Source: Kingdonia uniflora
Lineage: Eukaryota > Streptophyta > Magnoliopsida > Ranunculales > Circaeasteraceae
DNA: 64,000 nt
Assembly (NCBI GenBank): GCA_014058105.1
Contig: JACGCM010002375.1
Coordinates: forward strand, 124,001 to 188,000
Direction of reading: 5' to 3'
The notes beneath the pieces are model-generated. The model saw only the letters and a list, made by a program, of their open reading frames with translations. It was not told the DNA's origin and searched no databases. Below, in pieces: positions 1 through 11,584 of the stretch (the first letter of the stretch is position 1; every line of letters begins with the position of its first letter). Both the position numbers and the translations under genes were made by a program.

Positions 1-1116
1 CAGGGCTTATTTGAGTGGTTAGTGATACCTTTTGGGTTATGCAATGCTTCGACGATGTTTATGCGGCTAATGAATGAGGTACTTCGTACATTTATTGATG
101 ATTTTGTGATTATATATTTGGATGATATCTTGATATATAGTCGTACATGGGAGGAGCATCTTGGGCATTTACGCAAAATGTTGGGCGTGTTGCGATCACA
201 ACAACTTTTTCTGAACGGGAAGAAGTGCGACTTTGGGAAACGGGAGCTAGTCTATTTGGATTTTATTGTTGGTGGCGGCGAGCTTAAGGTCGATCCAGAA
301 AAGGTCTCGGTCATTACTAATTGACCTAGACCCCGCACAGTGACGGAAGTGAGGAGTTTTATGGGTTCTTGTCAGTACTTACGGAAATTTATACGGCATT
401 TTTCACAAATAGCCGTACCGTTGCATTCTTTGACGAAGAACGGGGTACAGTTTGTGTGGGAAGAGCACCATGAGAAGACCTTTCTATTACCAAAGCGGAA
501 AATTACGGATGCACCAGTGTTAGCATTGCCTAATTTGCAGCGGCCTTTTAAGGTCGAGACAGATGCGTCAGACTATGCATTGGGGGCAATCCTTTTACAG
601 GATGTGAAGCAGGTTGCTTACCATTCTGAGATGTTTACAGGAGCAGTACGCAACTATCCTACCTACGATAAGGAGTTTTACGCACTATATCAATCAGTTA
701 AGCATTGGAGGAGTTACTTATTGGGGAAGGAGGTTATGGTACATTCCGATCACAAACCGTTACAGTTCTTATCTACGCAGTCCAAGCTTCAGCAAGCTTG
801 CCATATGAAGTGGATATCGTACCTTCAGCAGTTTACCTTATTAATCAAGTATAAGAAAGGAGTGGACAACAAGATGGCTGATATGTTATTTCAACCCCCA
901 TTATCAACTATTTCCGCTTTATTGGTAGCTCTGCAGATCCAGCCGATTGTTTCTTCTGAGTACGTTTCAGGGTATGACAACGACAAGGAGCTTTGTGTGA
1001 TTCACGAGAAGTTGCTGCAGGGCAAGACGTGCGAATATGTTCTGAAGGATGGCTTGATTTACAGGGGCAGTCTACTATGTATTCCTGAGGGTGGAGACCG
1101 TTTACAGTGGATTTGA
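1..1116 (+). pseudogene. gypsy reverse transcriptase (C-terminal half) and RNase H, broken
   Basis: Bases 1-324 encode the palm region of a Ty3-type reverse transcriptase, including the intact catalytic box YLDD followed by ILIYSRTWEEHL and the thumb start. A TGA at 322 interrupts the frame and the same frame resumes at 340. Bases 340-1116 encode the connection and RNase H domain: ETDASDYALGAIL carries the first catalytic Asp, YDKEFYAL the Glu, and VHSDHKPLQFL the next Asp. A TGA at 1114 ends it. Decayed copy, with no sign that it makes protein. Confidence 0.9.
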
Positions 1117-2332
1117 GAGGCACATTGTTCCTGGGTGGCAGGTTATTTCGGGGTTGAGAATACTCTTTTGAATTTGCGGCGTTATGTCTATTGGCCGAAG
1201 ATGCAGTTGGATGTTGCTCGTGTGGTTCGTGGTTGCGTGTTATGCAACACATCGAAACCTTCCAATAGGAAGATAGGACTGTACTTACCATTGCCAGTTC
1301 CTAGTCGACCTTGGGAGAGTATTTTAATAGATTTTATGGGTGGTCTGCCCATGACCAGGTTTAAGAATGACTCTTTGTTTGTGGTGGTGGATCGATTCAG
1401 CAAGATGATTGTTCTTATTTCATGCCAGAAGATGGTCACTTGAGAAGGAGCAGCGTGATTGTTTTTCAGAGACGTCTGGGGTATTTTGGGCTCCCTTCTT
1501 CTATTATTTCTGATAAGGATAGCCATTTTTTGGGGCATTTCTGGAGATCGTTAAGGGGGATGATGGATACTAAGTTGAAGAAAAGTACCGCTTTTCATCT
1601 GCAGATAGACGGGCAAACAGAGGTCGTTAACCGCATTTTGGTACATTTACTACGGGGATTCCATTTTAAGCATCCTAAGACTTGGGATGAGAGTTTACCG
1701 TATCTTCAGTTTGCGTTCAACCGGGCGATTCATGGTTCCACGTTGAAGTCTTCTTTTGAAGATTGTTTGGGGTACTTGCTGTAAAGCCCTTTTGATTTGG
1801 CGTTTAGTCTTGGCGATAAGACGGTGTCCGTAAAGGAGGAAGAGGAGCAGGTTAAAGCTCAATGTTTCATTGAGAAGATCAGCAAGGTTCATGAGGTGGT
1901 TGAAGCTCAGTTGAAGAAGACTCAAGCGAAGTATAAGGCTCGCCACGACAAGCATATGGTTCAGTGTACTTTTCTTGAGGACGACCTCGTTTTTTGTATT
2001 TGGGTATGGAACGGCTTAAGGGGGAAGGTAAGAAGCTCAAACCTATCCGTTATGGTCTATTTTTTATACTCAAGAAGATTGGTGGCAATGCATTCCAGTT
2101 GGATTTGCCACATTTCATGAAGATGTATTCGGTGATTAATGTCGAGCATTTGAAGCTGTTTGAGCCGTCTCTTTTAGATGAAGACTCTGCAATCGATACT
2201 CACCTACCGTCAGTTGATGACTTATGGATGGAAAGAGAAGATCATTTGCCGATGGATGGTATTCTCGAGAGGAAGGTTCATACTACAAGACGGGGTGTTA
2301 TTGATTCGTTCCGAGTTGGGAAAAAGGGTTAG
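1117..2332 (+). pseudogene. gypsy integrase and C-terminal tail, frameshifted
   Basis: The zinc-binding head has an HHCC-like layout with C-x2-C (CVLC) but reads AGYFG where the family normally has AGHFG. The catalytic core follows (LIDFMGGLP with its Asp, then VVVDRFSKM). A stop at 1441 and frame changes split the core, so the Asp-x35-Glu part continues from 1422 in another frame ([19 protein letters not shown]). The tail to 2332 (LKLFEPSLLDED then ILERKV) is at the place and has the look of the chromodomain-like C terminus of this lineage. The tail call is weaker than the core call. Confidence 0.85.
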
Positions 2333-2832
2333 CTACCGAGTAAGTCGAAGTGTTACAACAGGGAATTGGGCATCGCCGCGTTCCCACATCTCCAGTTCTA
2401 GCTTGAGCATGAGTTCAGGGCTATCATCTTTGAGGATATATCATCTTGGACAATAATTTTTTGCGCTATCATTAAATATTGTTGACAGTTTGGATATAGT
2501 TTAGATATATGGACGAATATTACAATTATTATGGATGTTTACGATATTGAGGATTTTTTGTATTAAAGAAAAATGGCAAGATATCTTCACAATATCTTCA
2601 AAATCTTTGATTTATTGGCAAATATTTGTGTTATTCTAAATTTTTATATTTAAGGAAAATATCAAATTTTTGCGGGGTAGATATATTGGCTGAGTGGATG
2701 GGTGGGCACGTGCGCATGCCATATATTTCTTCATCGTCCCAATAGTTGTAGCTTTATAGCCAACTCTATTTTGTGACTTCTTCAATGGATTTATTTGATT
2801 CTTGGGCATTATCATTTATTAAAAGTTGCTGC
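2333..2832. other. AT-rich stretch without a gene
   Basis: AT-rich sequence between the gypsy remnant and the first recognisable exon of the Munc13-like pseudogene. It may hold the decayed gypsy 3' end and an intron of that gene. I see no ORF or repeat that I can support. Confidence 0.4.
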
Positions 2833-3360
2833 AGGTACTAAATCAACTGTGTGATGTCATTGTCGAGGCTCTTAGGGATCGTATAGTGACTAGTCTACTT
2901 CAAGCTTCACTGGCTCGTGACTTGCCCCTATCTTTAGGATTCTATATTAGATATCTGAATTTGCAATTTATACAAGATTCTACACTTTCCAGGAGGGTTT
3001 TCTCCGGGTTGTATTAGATGGAGGCCCATCACGCCTCTTCTTCTTAAACGATGCTAAATTTCTACAGAAAGACCTAGAGATTTTGAAGGTATCTGCACAC
3101 CCTTTCATTATAAGATAACAGAACGTTGAAAATAGACCTCAAGTTTTAAGTTCTTCAATGGATGTCTCTTGCCTTAATTTAGACAAGTATGACATTTTTC
3201 TCTGCTCATTATAGTGTTCCAAGTAAACAAGATTGTATTTATGCGGTGTAGGAGTTCTTTATATCTGGTGGAGATGGCTTCCCTTAGGTATTGTTGAAAA
3301 TCAAGTATCACGTGTTAGGCATATTATAAAATTGCACGGGTGTGAAGTTAGTTCTTTACA

Positions 3361-4013
3361 ATCTTATTTGGTAAGACAGTACTTCCAAACTACATGAGAG
3401 CCCATGCATGGGAAGAAGCTCCTGATGTAATGATGTTTTCCTCTATAAACCCACTGATCTTAAATCTCTGCGTTGCCAGCTTCTGATGTCTTGTGATATA
3501 GAATTTCCAGTATTACCATATGTTATATGAACTGGACCTTTTGTCGAATGTGGTTTTTTGATTTGGTTCGTCTTCTGACAACACCAAAGAAGTTGGAAGT
3601 AGCTTTCTATTGTCGTCGGTGAAGAACCTTTGTCAAGAAGTAGAAGCCTATTTAGGAAAGGCAAACAAAACCATATTTTTCGTTTTCTGCTTTTCAGTCA
3701 AAAGGATATCAAATTTAAGCCGAAGTTCAATTTGAAACCAAGAAAAGGAATAGAGATACATGCCACAACCACGGGGAAAGAGTCATTGTCCCATTAGGAT
3801 ATCTACTCTTCCATCCATGTTCATATGAGCGGTTTACCTATTTTCTCAAACCTTTTAGTTGATGAAGCACCTTAAGTTGCATACTTCATATGAGCCAATC
3901 CCTTAGTGTTCCATTTATAACTTTTCATTTTTATTTTTATTTTTTTTGTTGTAAGTTATTTAATTTACATGCTCTCTGTTAAAAATACCAATGATCAGAT
4001 AATTCATAGACGA
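3361..4013. other. Gap between Munc13-like exon remnants and the LINE
   Basis: Probably intron or broken exon of the Munc13-like pseudogene. No further exon could be read with confidence. A T-rich run begins at 4015, where the LINE tail starts. Confidence 0.4.
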
Positions 4014-4081
4014 CTATTTTTTTTTAAGAAAAAAAAAGCAGCCTAATGGCTGGGAATAACAGAGTTTACAAGCATGGATGC

Positions 4082-4486
4082 CTACTCATGCACGGCACAA
4101 AACAAAATGGGGGAAGCTGCACCCCTAGCTGCTAAAAAGTGAGGAATAAAATTACAACGCCTATCGAAATGCTCAAAAATAAAATCAGAAAAACCAGCTG
4201 CTAACGTTCTCAAATCTGGGGCTAAAGTGAGGGCTCCCCATGAAAGGTCCTCGAATCTGTCTCTGAAGGCTCGCACCAGCCGCTGACAGTCGGTAAAAAA
4301 GAGGACTCTGTCCAGACCCAATATGATAGCTGCCTGCATCCCTCGGATCACGACGATGGCCTCCGCCTCTTCGGGATCGGCTGCCCTAGCTGAATCATAA
4401 CCTGCACAAATAAGAGAGTTGGTGTGAGATTTAATCGTAAAGCCCGTGCCTCCTGGGGTGTCAGGCTTAGTCCAAGAGGCATCCAC
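4082..4486 (-). pseudogene. LINE RNase H domain (RVT_3 type)
   Basis: An open stretch of 134 codons beginning MDASWTKPDTPGGTGFTI, with the first catalytic Asp (DASW), a Glu in the DPEEAEAIVVIRG helix and Asp in FFTDCQRLV. This is the plant LINE RNase H fold. The usual C-terminal block is changed to NFIPHFLAARGA. It is the 3' end of ORF2 and is cut off from the upstream domains by stops. Confidence 0.85.
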
Positions 4487-4576
4487 ATTTATAACATGCC
4501 ACCCTTGCCTGGCTTGGGGGGTGGGCGGAACCGGTCTGGGAGGAATAGGGGCAGTTCTATCCTGTGTAATGTGGAA

Positions 4577-6700
4577 CTATTTTGCCCGCTTAAGGGCTTC
4601 CACAGGTTCAGGTATTTTCTGTTCGAAAATGAGCTCATTTCTAGTCATCCAGATGACGTACATGATAGTGCTGAGAGTGTCATAGAAGGTAGGAGTGCCC
4701 GTCATACCACCTTTCAGCTGGAAGCAACGCTGGAGAGTTTGTCCCACAGAGTCCGTGTATCTCCAGTTCCTCATGTCAAGAGCGAGGGCATAATTACTCC
4801 ATAATTCATGATTTTTGGTGCAAAAGAAAAGGGCGTGCATGGTAGTTTCTGCTTCCACTCCACATCTAGGGCAGATAGTATCCCAGTTGCTATCACCGAA
4901 CCATAAATTGGCCTTAGTCGGGATGCCATCCTGAATGGCTTTCCAAAGGAAGAACTAGATGCGGAAGGGAACAGGCATTTTCCATATGTGATCCCAAGAT
5001 GGCCCTTCGATCGATTCTGGGAAAATTCTTTGGTCTTCCCGGTCTTGGTCAAGGATGGAGTATTGATGCGCCGATCTAACCGTTAGAATGTCATTTTGTT
5101 CTTTTGTCCATCTGAGAACATCCTTCGCCGGGTATCTGCTAAGGGGGATGGCAGTAATAATGTCAGCTATGTCTTTGTGGAACATGGCGTGGACCAGATG
5201 CGACTTCCAAGTACGACTGGTAGTCCAGATGTGGTCGACAACTTGCGTGATGGAGCGATTGAGAGGAGCTGGGCCAGCAGGCCGTCCGTACAGAATGTCA
5301 GGGATCCATAGTTCCAGCCAGCAATCAATACTCATCCCGTCATCGATGCGTTATCTAAGCTCCGACCATATTCAATTCCTGGCCTTGATGATTCCTTTCC
5401 AGATCCAGAGTCGGAGGGCCGAGCGGTGGCTAATAAAGGGGAAATTTTAGGAGTGTATTTGGTGATCAAGTTATAAGCCCTGAGTTTGTCCGGCTCTTTG
5501 ATTAGGCGCCAGAAAAGCTTAGCCATCATGGCTTGGTTATGGTGACTGGCTTTGTGGATTCCTAGGCCTCCAAGCTTCCGGGATCGGCAGAGAAGCTTCC
5601 ATTTGAGGAGTTGGGGTTTGTTTTTTCCCTCCGTATTTGTGCCCCACAGGAATCTGGCGTTGATAGAGTCCAGCTTTTTACAAGTCTTAGTAGGGAATGG
5701 GAAGATGGTCATCTGGAAAGATGGGATTGTCGAGTTAACAGCTTTAATCAGGGTAAGCCTTCCGGCTTGGGAGAGGTGTTTGGATTTCCAGCCCTCGATT
5801 CTACTAGAGACTCAGGAGATGATATCTTGGAGGTTGAGGCTCTTTGACCTGTCAAAGGTAAGGGGAATGCTGAGGTATTTATCGCCCAAAGTGTCTTTTT
5901 TGAAATGGAGGAGATTCTAGATGAGCTTGTGGTGCCGGTGATGACAGTTCTTGTTGAACAGAATGCACGATTTGCTAAGTTTAATCTATTGGCCTAACAC
6001 TTGCTTGAAAGTAGTGAGGGCGTCTTTTAAAGCTCCAGCTTCGTCGAGGTTTGCTTTGCAGAAAATGAAGCTGTCCTCGGCGAAGAGCAAGTGAGAGATG
6101 GGAGTGCTGCCTCTAGCAGTCTTGATACCATAAAGTTTCCCTTTGATCTCCTTGTTGAGAATGATGCGAGAGAAGACCTCCGAGCAAATCAGGAAGAGGG
6201 AAGGCGAAAAGGGGTCGCCTTGACGGAGTCTGCAACCAGGCTTGAGGAGTCCCGTTGAGATTAAAGGAGAGTCTGGTGGTAGATATGCATTGAAAGATCC
6301 AATCGCACCACTTCTCGCAGAATCCCATGGCTTTCAAGGTGTCGGTCAAGAAGTTCCATCTCCTTTCTTTTTTTTGTGGGTAGTAAGGATCTCTTGGGCC
6401 ATGATGATATTGTAAGAAATTTGCCTACCGGGTATGAAAGCGTTCTGAGCAGGGGAGATGAGCTTGTTGAGGAGAGGTCAGAGTCTGTTCGCTAAAATTT
6501 TGATGATCAGCTTAAGCTTAACGTTGCACAGGCTGATAGGCCTAAAATGCTTCGGGGATTCAGCGTTTTTTTCTTGGGGATGAGAATAATGTTTGTGTGG
6601 TTGAACTCTTGGAGGAGGTGGCCCGATTGGAAGAATGTGAGCGTAGCCTTTAAGAGGTCTTGTTTGACCATAACCCAGGACTTTTAATAGAAAAGCGGCG
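4577..6700 (-). pseudogene. LINE ORF2 reverse transcriptase and zf-RVT region, broken
   Basis: Pieces in several frames: the zf-RVT region (4577-5335, with the core PFRIQLF-type block split over frames), post-RT helices at 5332-5712 (LWGTNTEGK, LGGLGIHKAS), the catalytic box as FAEDSF near 6080 (family norm FADDS), and upstream palm and fingers to about 6700. Each piece has a counterpart in the LINE at 47.4-49.6 kb. Confidence 0.8.
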
Positions 6701-7432
6701 TGAAACCGTCCGGGCTAGGAGACTTATGGGGGTTCATAGAGAAAAAGGCTTCTTTAAGCTCATCCATGGTAGGCTCCTTTGTGAGCAGGGCGTTATCCTC
6801 CTTTGTAACCAGCTTTTCCATAATATTGAGGTACTGGATCAGTATAGGGGGGGTGAAGAGGGGGTGAAGAGGTTGGTGTAGAAATCCACAAAAGTGTCCC
6901 TAATATCTTCCCTAGCAGTGCCCCACGTTCCGTCATATCTCTGAATCTGCTTAATGGAGTTGTGTCTGCGCCGGCTGAGAGTGGAAAGGTGGAAGAACTT
7001 TGTATTATGGTCCCCCTCCTTAAGCCAAAGCTCACGGGACTTGTCACGCCAGGAAGTCTCTTCTTGAGAAAGAAGCTGGTTAAGATTTTATTGGAGGTTC
7101 AACTCCTGATTGATATTATCCTCGGAGGGAGGCTCCTTTTGGGTGTCCCTGATATGGTCCCTTATGTGCTAGATTTGGTTAGGAATGCTCTTGTATATAT
7201 CTCTTTGTTCCAGATTGTGAGCTCTTTTTTGGTATGCCGGAGCTTCTTGCAAAGCCTCAGCTGACAGGAGCCCGTCTGTTCAGTAGCCCAAGTTCATTAG
7301 AAGTGCAAGGAGCTAGAAGCAAGCTGGGTGCTGACACTCAAAACACTTTTGAGAATTTTATGCCACAGAGGTGATTCGGAGGCCTCTCAATTTCTCAAAA
7401 AACAATATAAAATGCCCAGATCTAGTGCTTAG

Positions 7433-8061
7433 GCAAACAATGTGAAATTTCTTGAACTCGATTTATGTAACTTAGTTGATATGAGAAATAACTGTACTTA
7501 GTATGGGTAGCACTAATTCAACTTCATTTTGTTGTATGTAATTCAATTGTGATACACATTCTCTTAAATTAAGATATAATTTATACATGTGACTGGATTT
7601 TATATTCTTAACATTGTAGGATTTTTCCTTTCTTAGGCGAACGAACAATTAAGCACGCGCTATGTAGGGAATAAATTTGGGTTCAAGATTTATTTTTTGA
7701 GCTTTTAACTTAATGTTTATCATCTTGATATGTTGATTGGTAAATAAGATTCAAACTGATTTGTAGAATTTGCAGTATGATGTATTTTTCCTGGGCGTAC
7801 AAACAAATCAATACCAATAGGAATTAAAGGAGCATAATTTCGCTTATCTCTGCATGAAAAATTACTATGTTTAGATGAGCAAGCCCGAAAGTATGAAAAC
7901 AACAAATAGCATTGTAGCAATGCTACTTATTTAAATTTTAATATACATGGTAAGAGATACCCCATAACATGTCTGAAGTAGTTTGAGCCGCAAAGTTTAA
8001 AGATTGAAGGTACAACTGGAGACCAACATCCTAAAGTTATCTTCTCCCGTTTTGAACCCGG
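7433..8061. other. No gene recognised
   Basis: AT-rich DNA downstream of the Munc13-like stop codon, probably the old 3' flank of that gene. No supported ORF or repeat. Confidence 0.4.
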
Positions 8062-8552
8062 AATAAATAGTCCTCGAACCACGCGATCACAATCGGGTTA
8101 TGTGTTCTTATATGGAGATATAGTGATTTCATGGAGATCGGTGAAGTAGATGATGGTAGCTACATCCTCGAACCATGCGGAGATTCTTGCACTTCATGAA
8201 GCTGGCAGAGAATGTTATGGTTGTGGTCAATGATCAATCATATAAAGGGAAGTTACGATCTAAGTTCTATTCGAGATAAACCGACGACTCTTTATAAAGA
8301 CAACACAACTTGTATCATCCAAGTCAAAGGCGAATTTATTAAAAGCGACAGAAAGAATCACATCTCACCCAATATCTTCCACATACAAGAGTTGATGAAG
8401 ACAAATGAGATTGAGGTCGTTCAAGTCCATTCAAAAGATAACTTAGCTGATTTATTCGCGAATGCTCTTGCACATCCAACGTTCAAGAGACTGGTACACG
8501 GAATCGGCTTGCGGAGTTTACACGATTTATTATCTCAGAGAGTTAGTAGTTA
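8062..8552 (+). mobile_element. Ty1/copia pol 3' remnant (RNase H) and start of LTR region
   Basis: From about 8080 the frame reads SGYVFLYGDIVISWRS, then a TAG, then MMVATSSNHAEILALHEA, the copia RNase H. Bases 8212-8552 continue with TLYKDNTTCIIQVKGEF and NLADLFANALAHPTFKRLV to a stop at 8550, as in the C terminus of Tork/Ale-like copia pol. A purine-rich tract (TTAGGGGGAGT, 8549-8559) follows, as expected for a polypurine tract. The rest of the element is absent. Confidence 0.85.
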
Positions 8553-8559
8553 GGGGGAG

Positions 8560-8934
8560 TAATCCCGTACTCTTTTTCCTGATAGTGTAGCTTTTATCTT
8601 AGGAGGTTTTACTTACTAGAGGTTTTGATGAGGCAACGTATACGTGTCCACAACCCATACGGGCATAGGATTGTACTCTTTTCTTGCATAGCTTTTTGCC
8701 CAAAGGGGTCCAAACGAACTTAATAACAAGGTTAAATGTATATTATATGTTGACATTCCCCCATCCATCATCTTTTTTCTGTATTTAGTGTAAAAACCTC
8801 TATTTATTGAAGGTACACCATAAATTGCACTAGGTTTGTAGCCGTTAATGACAAGAAAAGCATGACTCTAAAAGTATAAATTAAGGGACTCTAAAAGGTC
8901 AAAGATCAGTGGTCATATTATTCGCCCACCACTC
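8560..8934 (+). other. Probable copia LTR remnant
   Basis: Sequence right after the polypurine tract. The text around 8565-8690 (GTACTCTTTTTCC, later GAGGCAACG and a second GTACTCTTTTC) resembles copia 3' LTRs of this type. No matching second LTR is in the window, so this rests on position. Confidence 0.4.
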
Positions 8935-9232
8935 CACCTTCCAATAAAAGTGTGTCTATGTTTTTGGATAACAAATCAATAAAATAGTAAACGTTAAGGT
9001 GAAATAGTACTAAGTGAAGAAAAGAATGAATAATAGGAAAAAATGATGATAAAATCACCCATTTTGGGGACCATCTGTCATGAACACTACTAAGAGTACA
9101 AGGTATAATGGGATAGCAAGAGGGTTCATAAAAAGATGTAGTTCAGTTGTGGGCAGTAATACGTAAGGATAGATGGCAAAAGATGAAACTGCATTTTCTT
9201 CATTAATATAACAACCTTAAAATCTCAATAAC
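8935..9232. repeat. Duplicated segment, copy A1 (paralogue at 37305-37600)
   Basis: About 300 bp align with 37305-37600 with scattered substitutions, for example the shared ACCATCTGTCATGAACAC and AGAGGGTTCATAAAAAGATG. Non-coding. Part of the dispersed duplication around the PELP1-like gene. Confidence 0.85.
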
Positions 9233-9844
9233 ATGAAGAACTAGTGCCTAGGTAGTCCTACTCCTTGTTTGGCGGCAAAAGAAGATGAGAAATAGGAAAT
9301 GTCCTAGCATACAGATTTGGGCATCGTACTGATGTTCACAAGTTTATAGTCGTAACTTGGTAGTCAGAGGCCTATGCACAAAGTGTGTGTCTGAGCCTAG
9401 GACCACATTTAGAACCCAAACTCTTACATAGGGAGAGAAAACCCTTCCTCCCCTACAGGCTGCAAATGTTACCTTCTAATTCCCATTGTATTACCTTGTA
9501 GCTATTTTATGAAAATGCACTGGATTACAAACTTACACGTTATATGTAGTTATATACTAGCAATTAACTTTATAAAGTGTGCATATTCACCAGAAAAGTG
9601 ATAAGTTAAAATGAATAGAACAATACTAACTCAAAAAGTCATAATATGATGAAGCATCAAAGCCAAAACCGGTATAAGTACTAAATACTAGTTAATTCTT
9701 TTTAACCTCCCTCAATATTTTGACAACTTCGACTCCATAGATAGTAAGCTGCCATCATCTAGCCAGCTTCCTCATTTCTTTTCCTCATAACTAATCCCCT
9801 TTCTCAACCCCCACCCCCTGTGCTTTTCAAATCACATTTGTCAC
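9233..9844. other. No gene recognised
   Basis: AT-rich, with short pyrimidine runs near 9780-9830. No ORF or element supported. Confidence 0.4.
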
Positions 9845-10502
9845 TTTTCTTAAACTGGATGGAAAGAAGAAGATGCGAGGACTTATCATGGTTTTCATTA
9901 AAACCTTCATCTTCTGGTAGAGCAACGAAGCGATAGAGATTATAATTTGTTACTTATAGTGAAGTGGAAGGAACTTATCATAAGATCCCTTGATGGTAAT
10001 TGGCCATTAGCGTCTCTTATTGTGAAGTGGAAGGTACTTATCATGAGTTCCCAAGATTGTTTATATGCGTTAGTAGGTTGGTACTTGTTATGTTTATCGT
10101 TTCTCTTTTGAGCCTCTCTAACTTTCCATGTTGAAGAGGAGTGCTACTTATTATCTTATACCTCTGCTTTCTTCTGACAATTTCAATTAACTTACATTTG
10201 TCAATAAGCTGAATGAAGTGACCTGCTTGATAAACAACTTCCATGTCAACCTTGCACGATCATGTCATCAAAGATGTCATATTATTGGTTTTCAAAGAAC
10301 AATACATTTGGCCGGTTTAGTTGGCATGTTTAAATGATATTCACATTGGGTTTGAGCAACATTAGTGATGTTATTCAGGATATTGATAGGAATTAATCAT
10401 ATGTTCTGAGTGTATGTCTCTGTGTTAAAAAATAACTATATTCTATTCGTACACTCAATCCATTATTTTATCACGTGGAGCGAATGTTGCGATTTAAGAA
10501 AT
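9845..10502. repeat. Duplicated segment, copy A2, left of the MULE (paralogue at 39432-40091)
   Basis: Aligns with 39432-40091 (shared CTGGATGGAAAGAAGAAGATG-like start and GTTAGTAGGTTGGTACTTGTT). The match runs to the MULE insertion point and resumes at 23614, so the segment was one block before the MULE landed. Confidence 0.85.
10494..10502. repeat. MULE target-site duplication, left copy
   Basis: TTAAGAAAT, identical to 23614-23622. Nine bp is the length typical of Mutator transposition. The paralogous locus has a single copy (40084-40092). Confidence 0.95.
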
Positions 10503-10685
10503 GGGAAAGGATTTAGAGACACTCAAGTCTCAAATACTCAAGTCTCACTCAACCACAACCACTCATCTAATAGAGATGAGTGGTTCTCAAAATTTGGGGA
10601 TTTCCTATAAGGGAAATGAGGTGGAAAATTACTGGGTCCTACCTGCCCCACTCTCCCTTGTTGGCAGACATTTCCCTCTCTATTT
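10503..10685 (+). repeat. MULE terminal inverted repeat, left
   Basis: About 180 bp pair with 23450-23613 reversed. Shared blocks include ATTTAGAGACACTCAAGTCT, AATTTGGGGATTTCCTATAA and TGGGTCCTACCTGCCCCACT. The left arm has about 17 extra bases near 10558-10575. Confidence 0.93.
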
Positions 10686-10713
10686 TCAAGCCATCCGTCA
10701 CTCACATTTAATG

Positions 10714-10860
10714 TTGTCTCTCACACTCTCTCTCTCCCACTCTCCCTCTCTCTCTCTCCAAACAAACTAAATTTCCCTCCAAACATCTCTATCACTCTGT
10801 CTCTTCCACTCTCGCGAACAGTTTGAGTATCTCTCTCACTCTCTCTCTTTCTCTCTTACT
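10714..10860. repeat. CT-rich microsatellite tracts
   Basis: CT-repeat runs at 10714-10760 and 10825-10860, just inside the left terminal repeat. The right end has a matching GA run at about 23367-23387. This may be the 5' leader of the + strand gene. Confidence 0.7.
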
Positions 10861-11233
10861 GTCTCGTCATTAGAGACTGACGACTGTCATTTTCTTTGTT
10901 ATTCCATTTGGCAGTTTCAGAGACTCGAGTGAATTCAACCCTTCAAAGACAATGTCCATTCCTTTTGGAGCAGCAGAGCTTGGGAATTGATAGTGGAGCT
11001 TGTTGTCTACTTCAAGGTAAATCCCCAATTCATGTAAAATTGTTGTCTATTCTTCGTCTACCCTTTTGTGTAATGTAATTTGGTATTGAATTTATCAAAT
11101 TTGAAGTCTAATTTGAGTTATTAACATCTAGGATTGTCGAATTCGTAAATATTTGAGCTAAATAACTCAAACTACATTGAAGAATTGTCGAAATTGAGAA
11201 TATTGAAGTGAAATTGAGTAATTAATATTTAGG

Positions 11234-11584
11234 ATTGTCGAATTCGACAATTTAGCAATATAAATGTTGTTATGGTTACATAATATTGTCGAATTCGACA
11301 ATTATGAAATTTCTCGGGTTCATTTCACTTTTATATTATACTTGTTTATAAGTTTAAATTGTCGAATTCGACAATAGTTATATTTAACTTGTAGTTATTG
11401 AAATGAATTATTGTCAAATTTGACAATAGTTACATTTAACTTGTAGTTATTGAAATGGAGTATTGTAGAATTCGACAATAGTTATATTTAACTTGTAGTT
11501 ATTGAAAATGGAGTATTGTCGAATTCGACAATTTACCAAATACAATTGGACTTATATTTACATAATATTGTCGAACTCGATAAT
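11234..11584. repeat. Palindrome array 1 (7 units, about 52-bp spacing)
   Basis: Copies of ATTGTCGAATTCGACAAT or one- to three-base variants start at 11234, 11285, 11358, 11410, 11462, 11515 and 11567, giving spacings of 51, 73, 52, 52, 53 and 52. Those at 11234, 11285, 11358 and 11515 are perfect. Between them lies a related spacer (ATAGTTATATTTAACTTGTA in several units). Confidence 0.95.

Larger units (their letters stand above)
1..2332 (+). mobile_element. Ty3/gypsy retrotransposon, decayed pol fragment, cut by window start
   Basis: Reverse transcriptase, RNase H, integrase and a C-terminal tail occur in the Ty3/gypsy order. The reading frame is broken by in-frame stops (322, 1114, 1441, 1782) and by frame changes near 1420, 1790 and 1990. 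It is the same family as the element at 40734-46342, because RNase H and integrase align almost residue for residue there. Gag, protease and the 5' part lie outside the window. No 3' LTR resembling those at 40.7 and 45.9 kb follows it, so the 3' end is lost or has diverged beyond recognition. Confidence 0.9.
4014..7264 (-). mobile_element. L1-like LINE, 5'-truncated, inserted in the Munc13-like pseudogene
   Basis: Read on the - strand, this is the 3' half of a plant L1-type LINE: reverse transcriptase, zinc-knuckle (zf-RVT) region, RNase H, then a poly(A) tail seen as the T-run at about 4015-4024. Endonuclease and ORF1 are absent, as expected for 5' truncation, and homology to the full-length LINE at 46606-53904 stops near 7264. 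Many stops and frameshifts show that it is old. Confidence 0.9.
2833..7432 (+). pseudogene. Munc13-like (DUF810) protein, C-terminal exons, split by a LINE
   Basis: Three or more exon remnants match the C terminus of the plant Munc13-homology/DUF810 family (the PATROL1 type, membrane-trafficking factors). After TGCAG at 2832 the frame reads VLNQLCDVIVEALRDRIVTS. Bases 2990-3085 read as a broken form of a VLDGGPSR...DLEILK block. Around 3250-3350 comes EFFISGGDG, then a VENQV-type stretch reachable only across frameshifts. The last exon is at about 7290-7432, beginning SSLEVQGARSKLGADT and, after a frame change, ending DSEASQFLKKQYKMPRSSA and TAG at 7430. LINE DNA from 4014 to 7264 separates the parts. 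Stops and frameshifts, plus the lack of upstream exons, make this a pseudogene or 3' gene fragment. Confidence 0.75.

Noticed and set aside
2451..2832. 3' LTR of the first gypsy element
   Set aside because: No similarity to the LTRs of the related element at 40.7 and 45.9 kb and no TG...CA pair could be shown.
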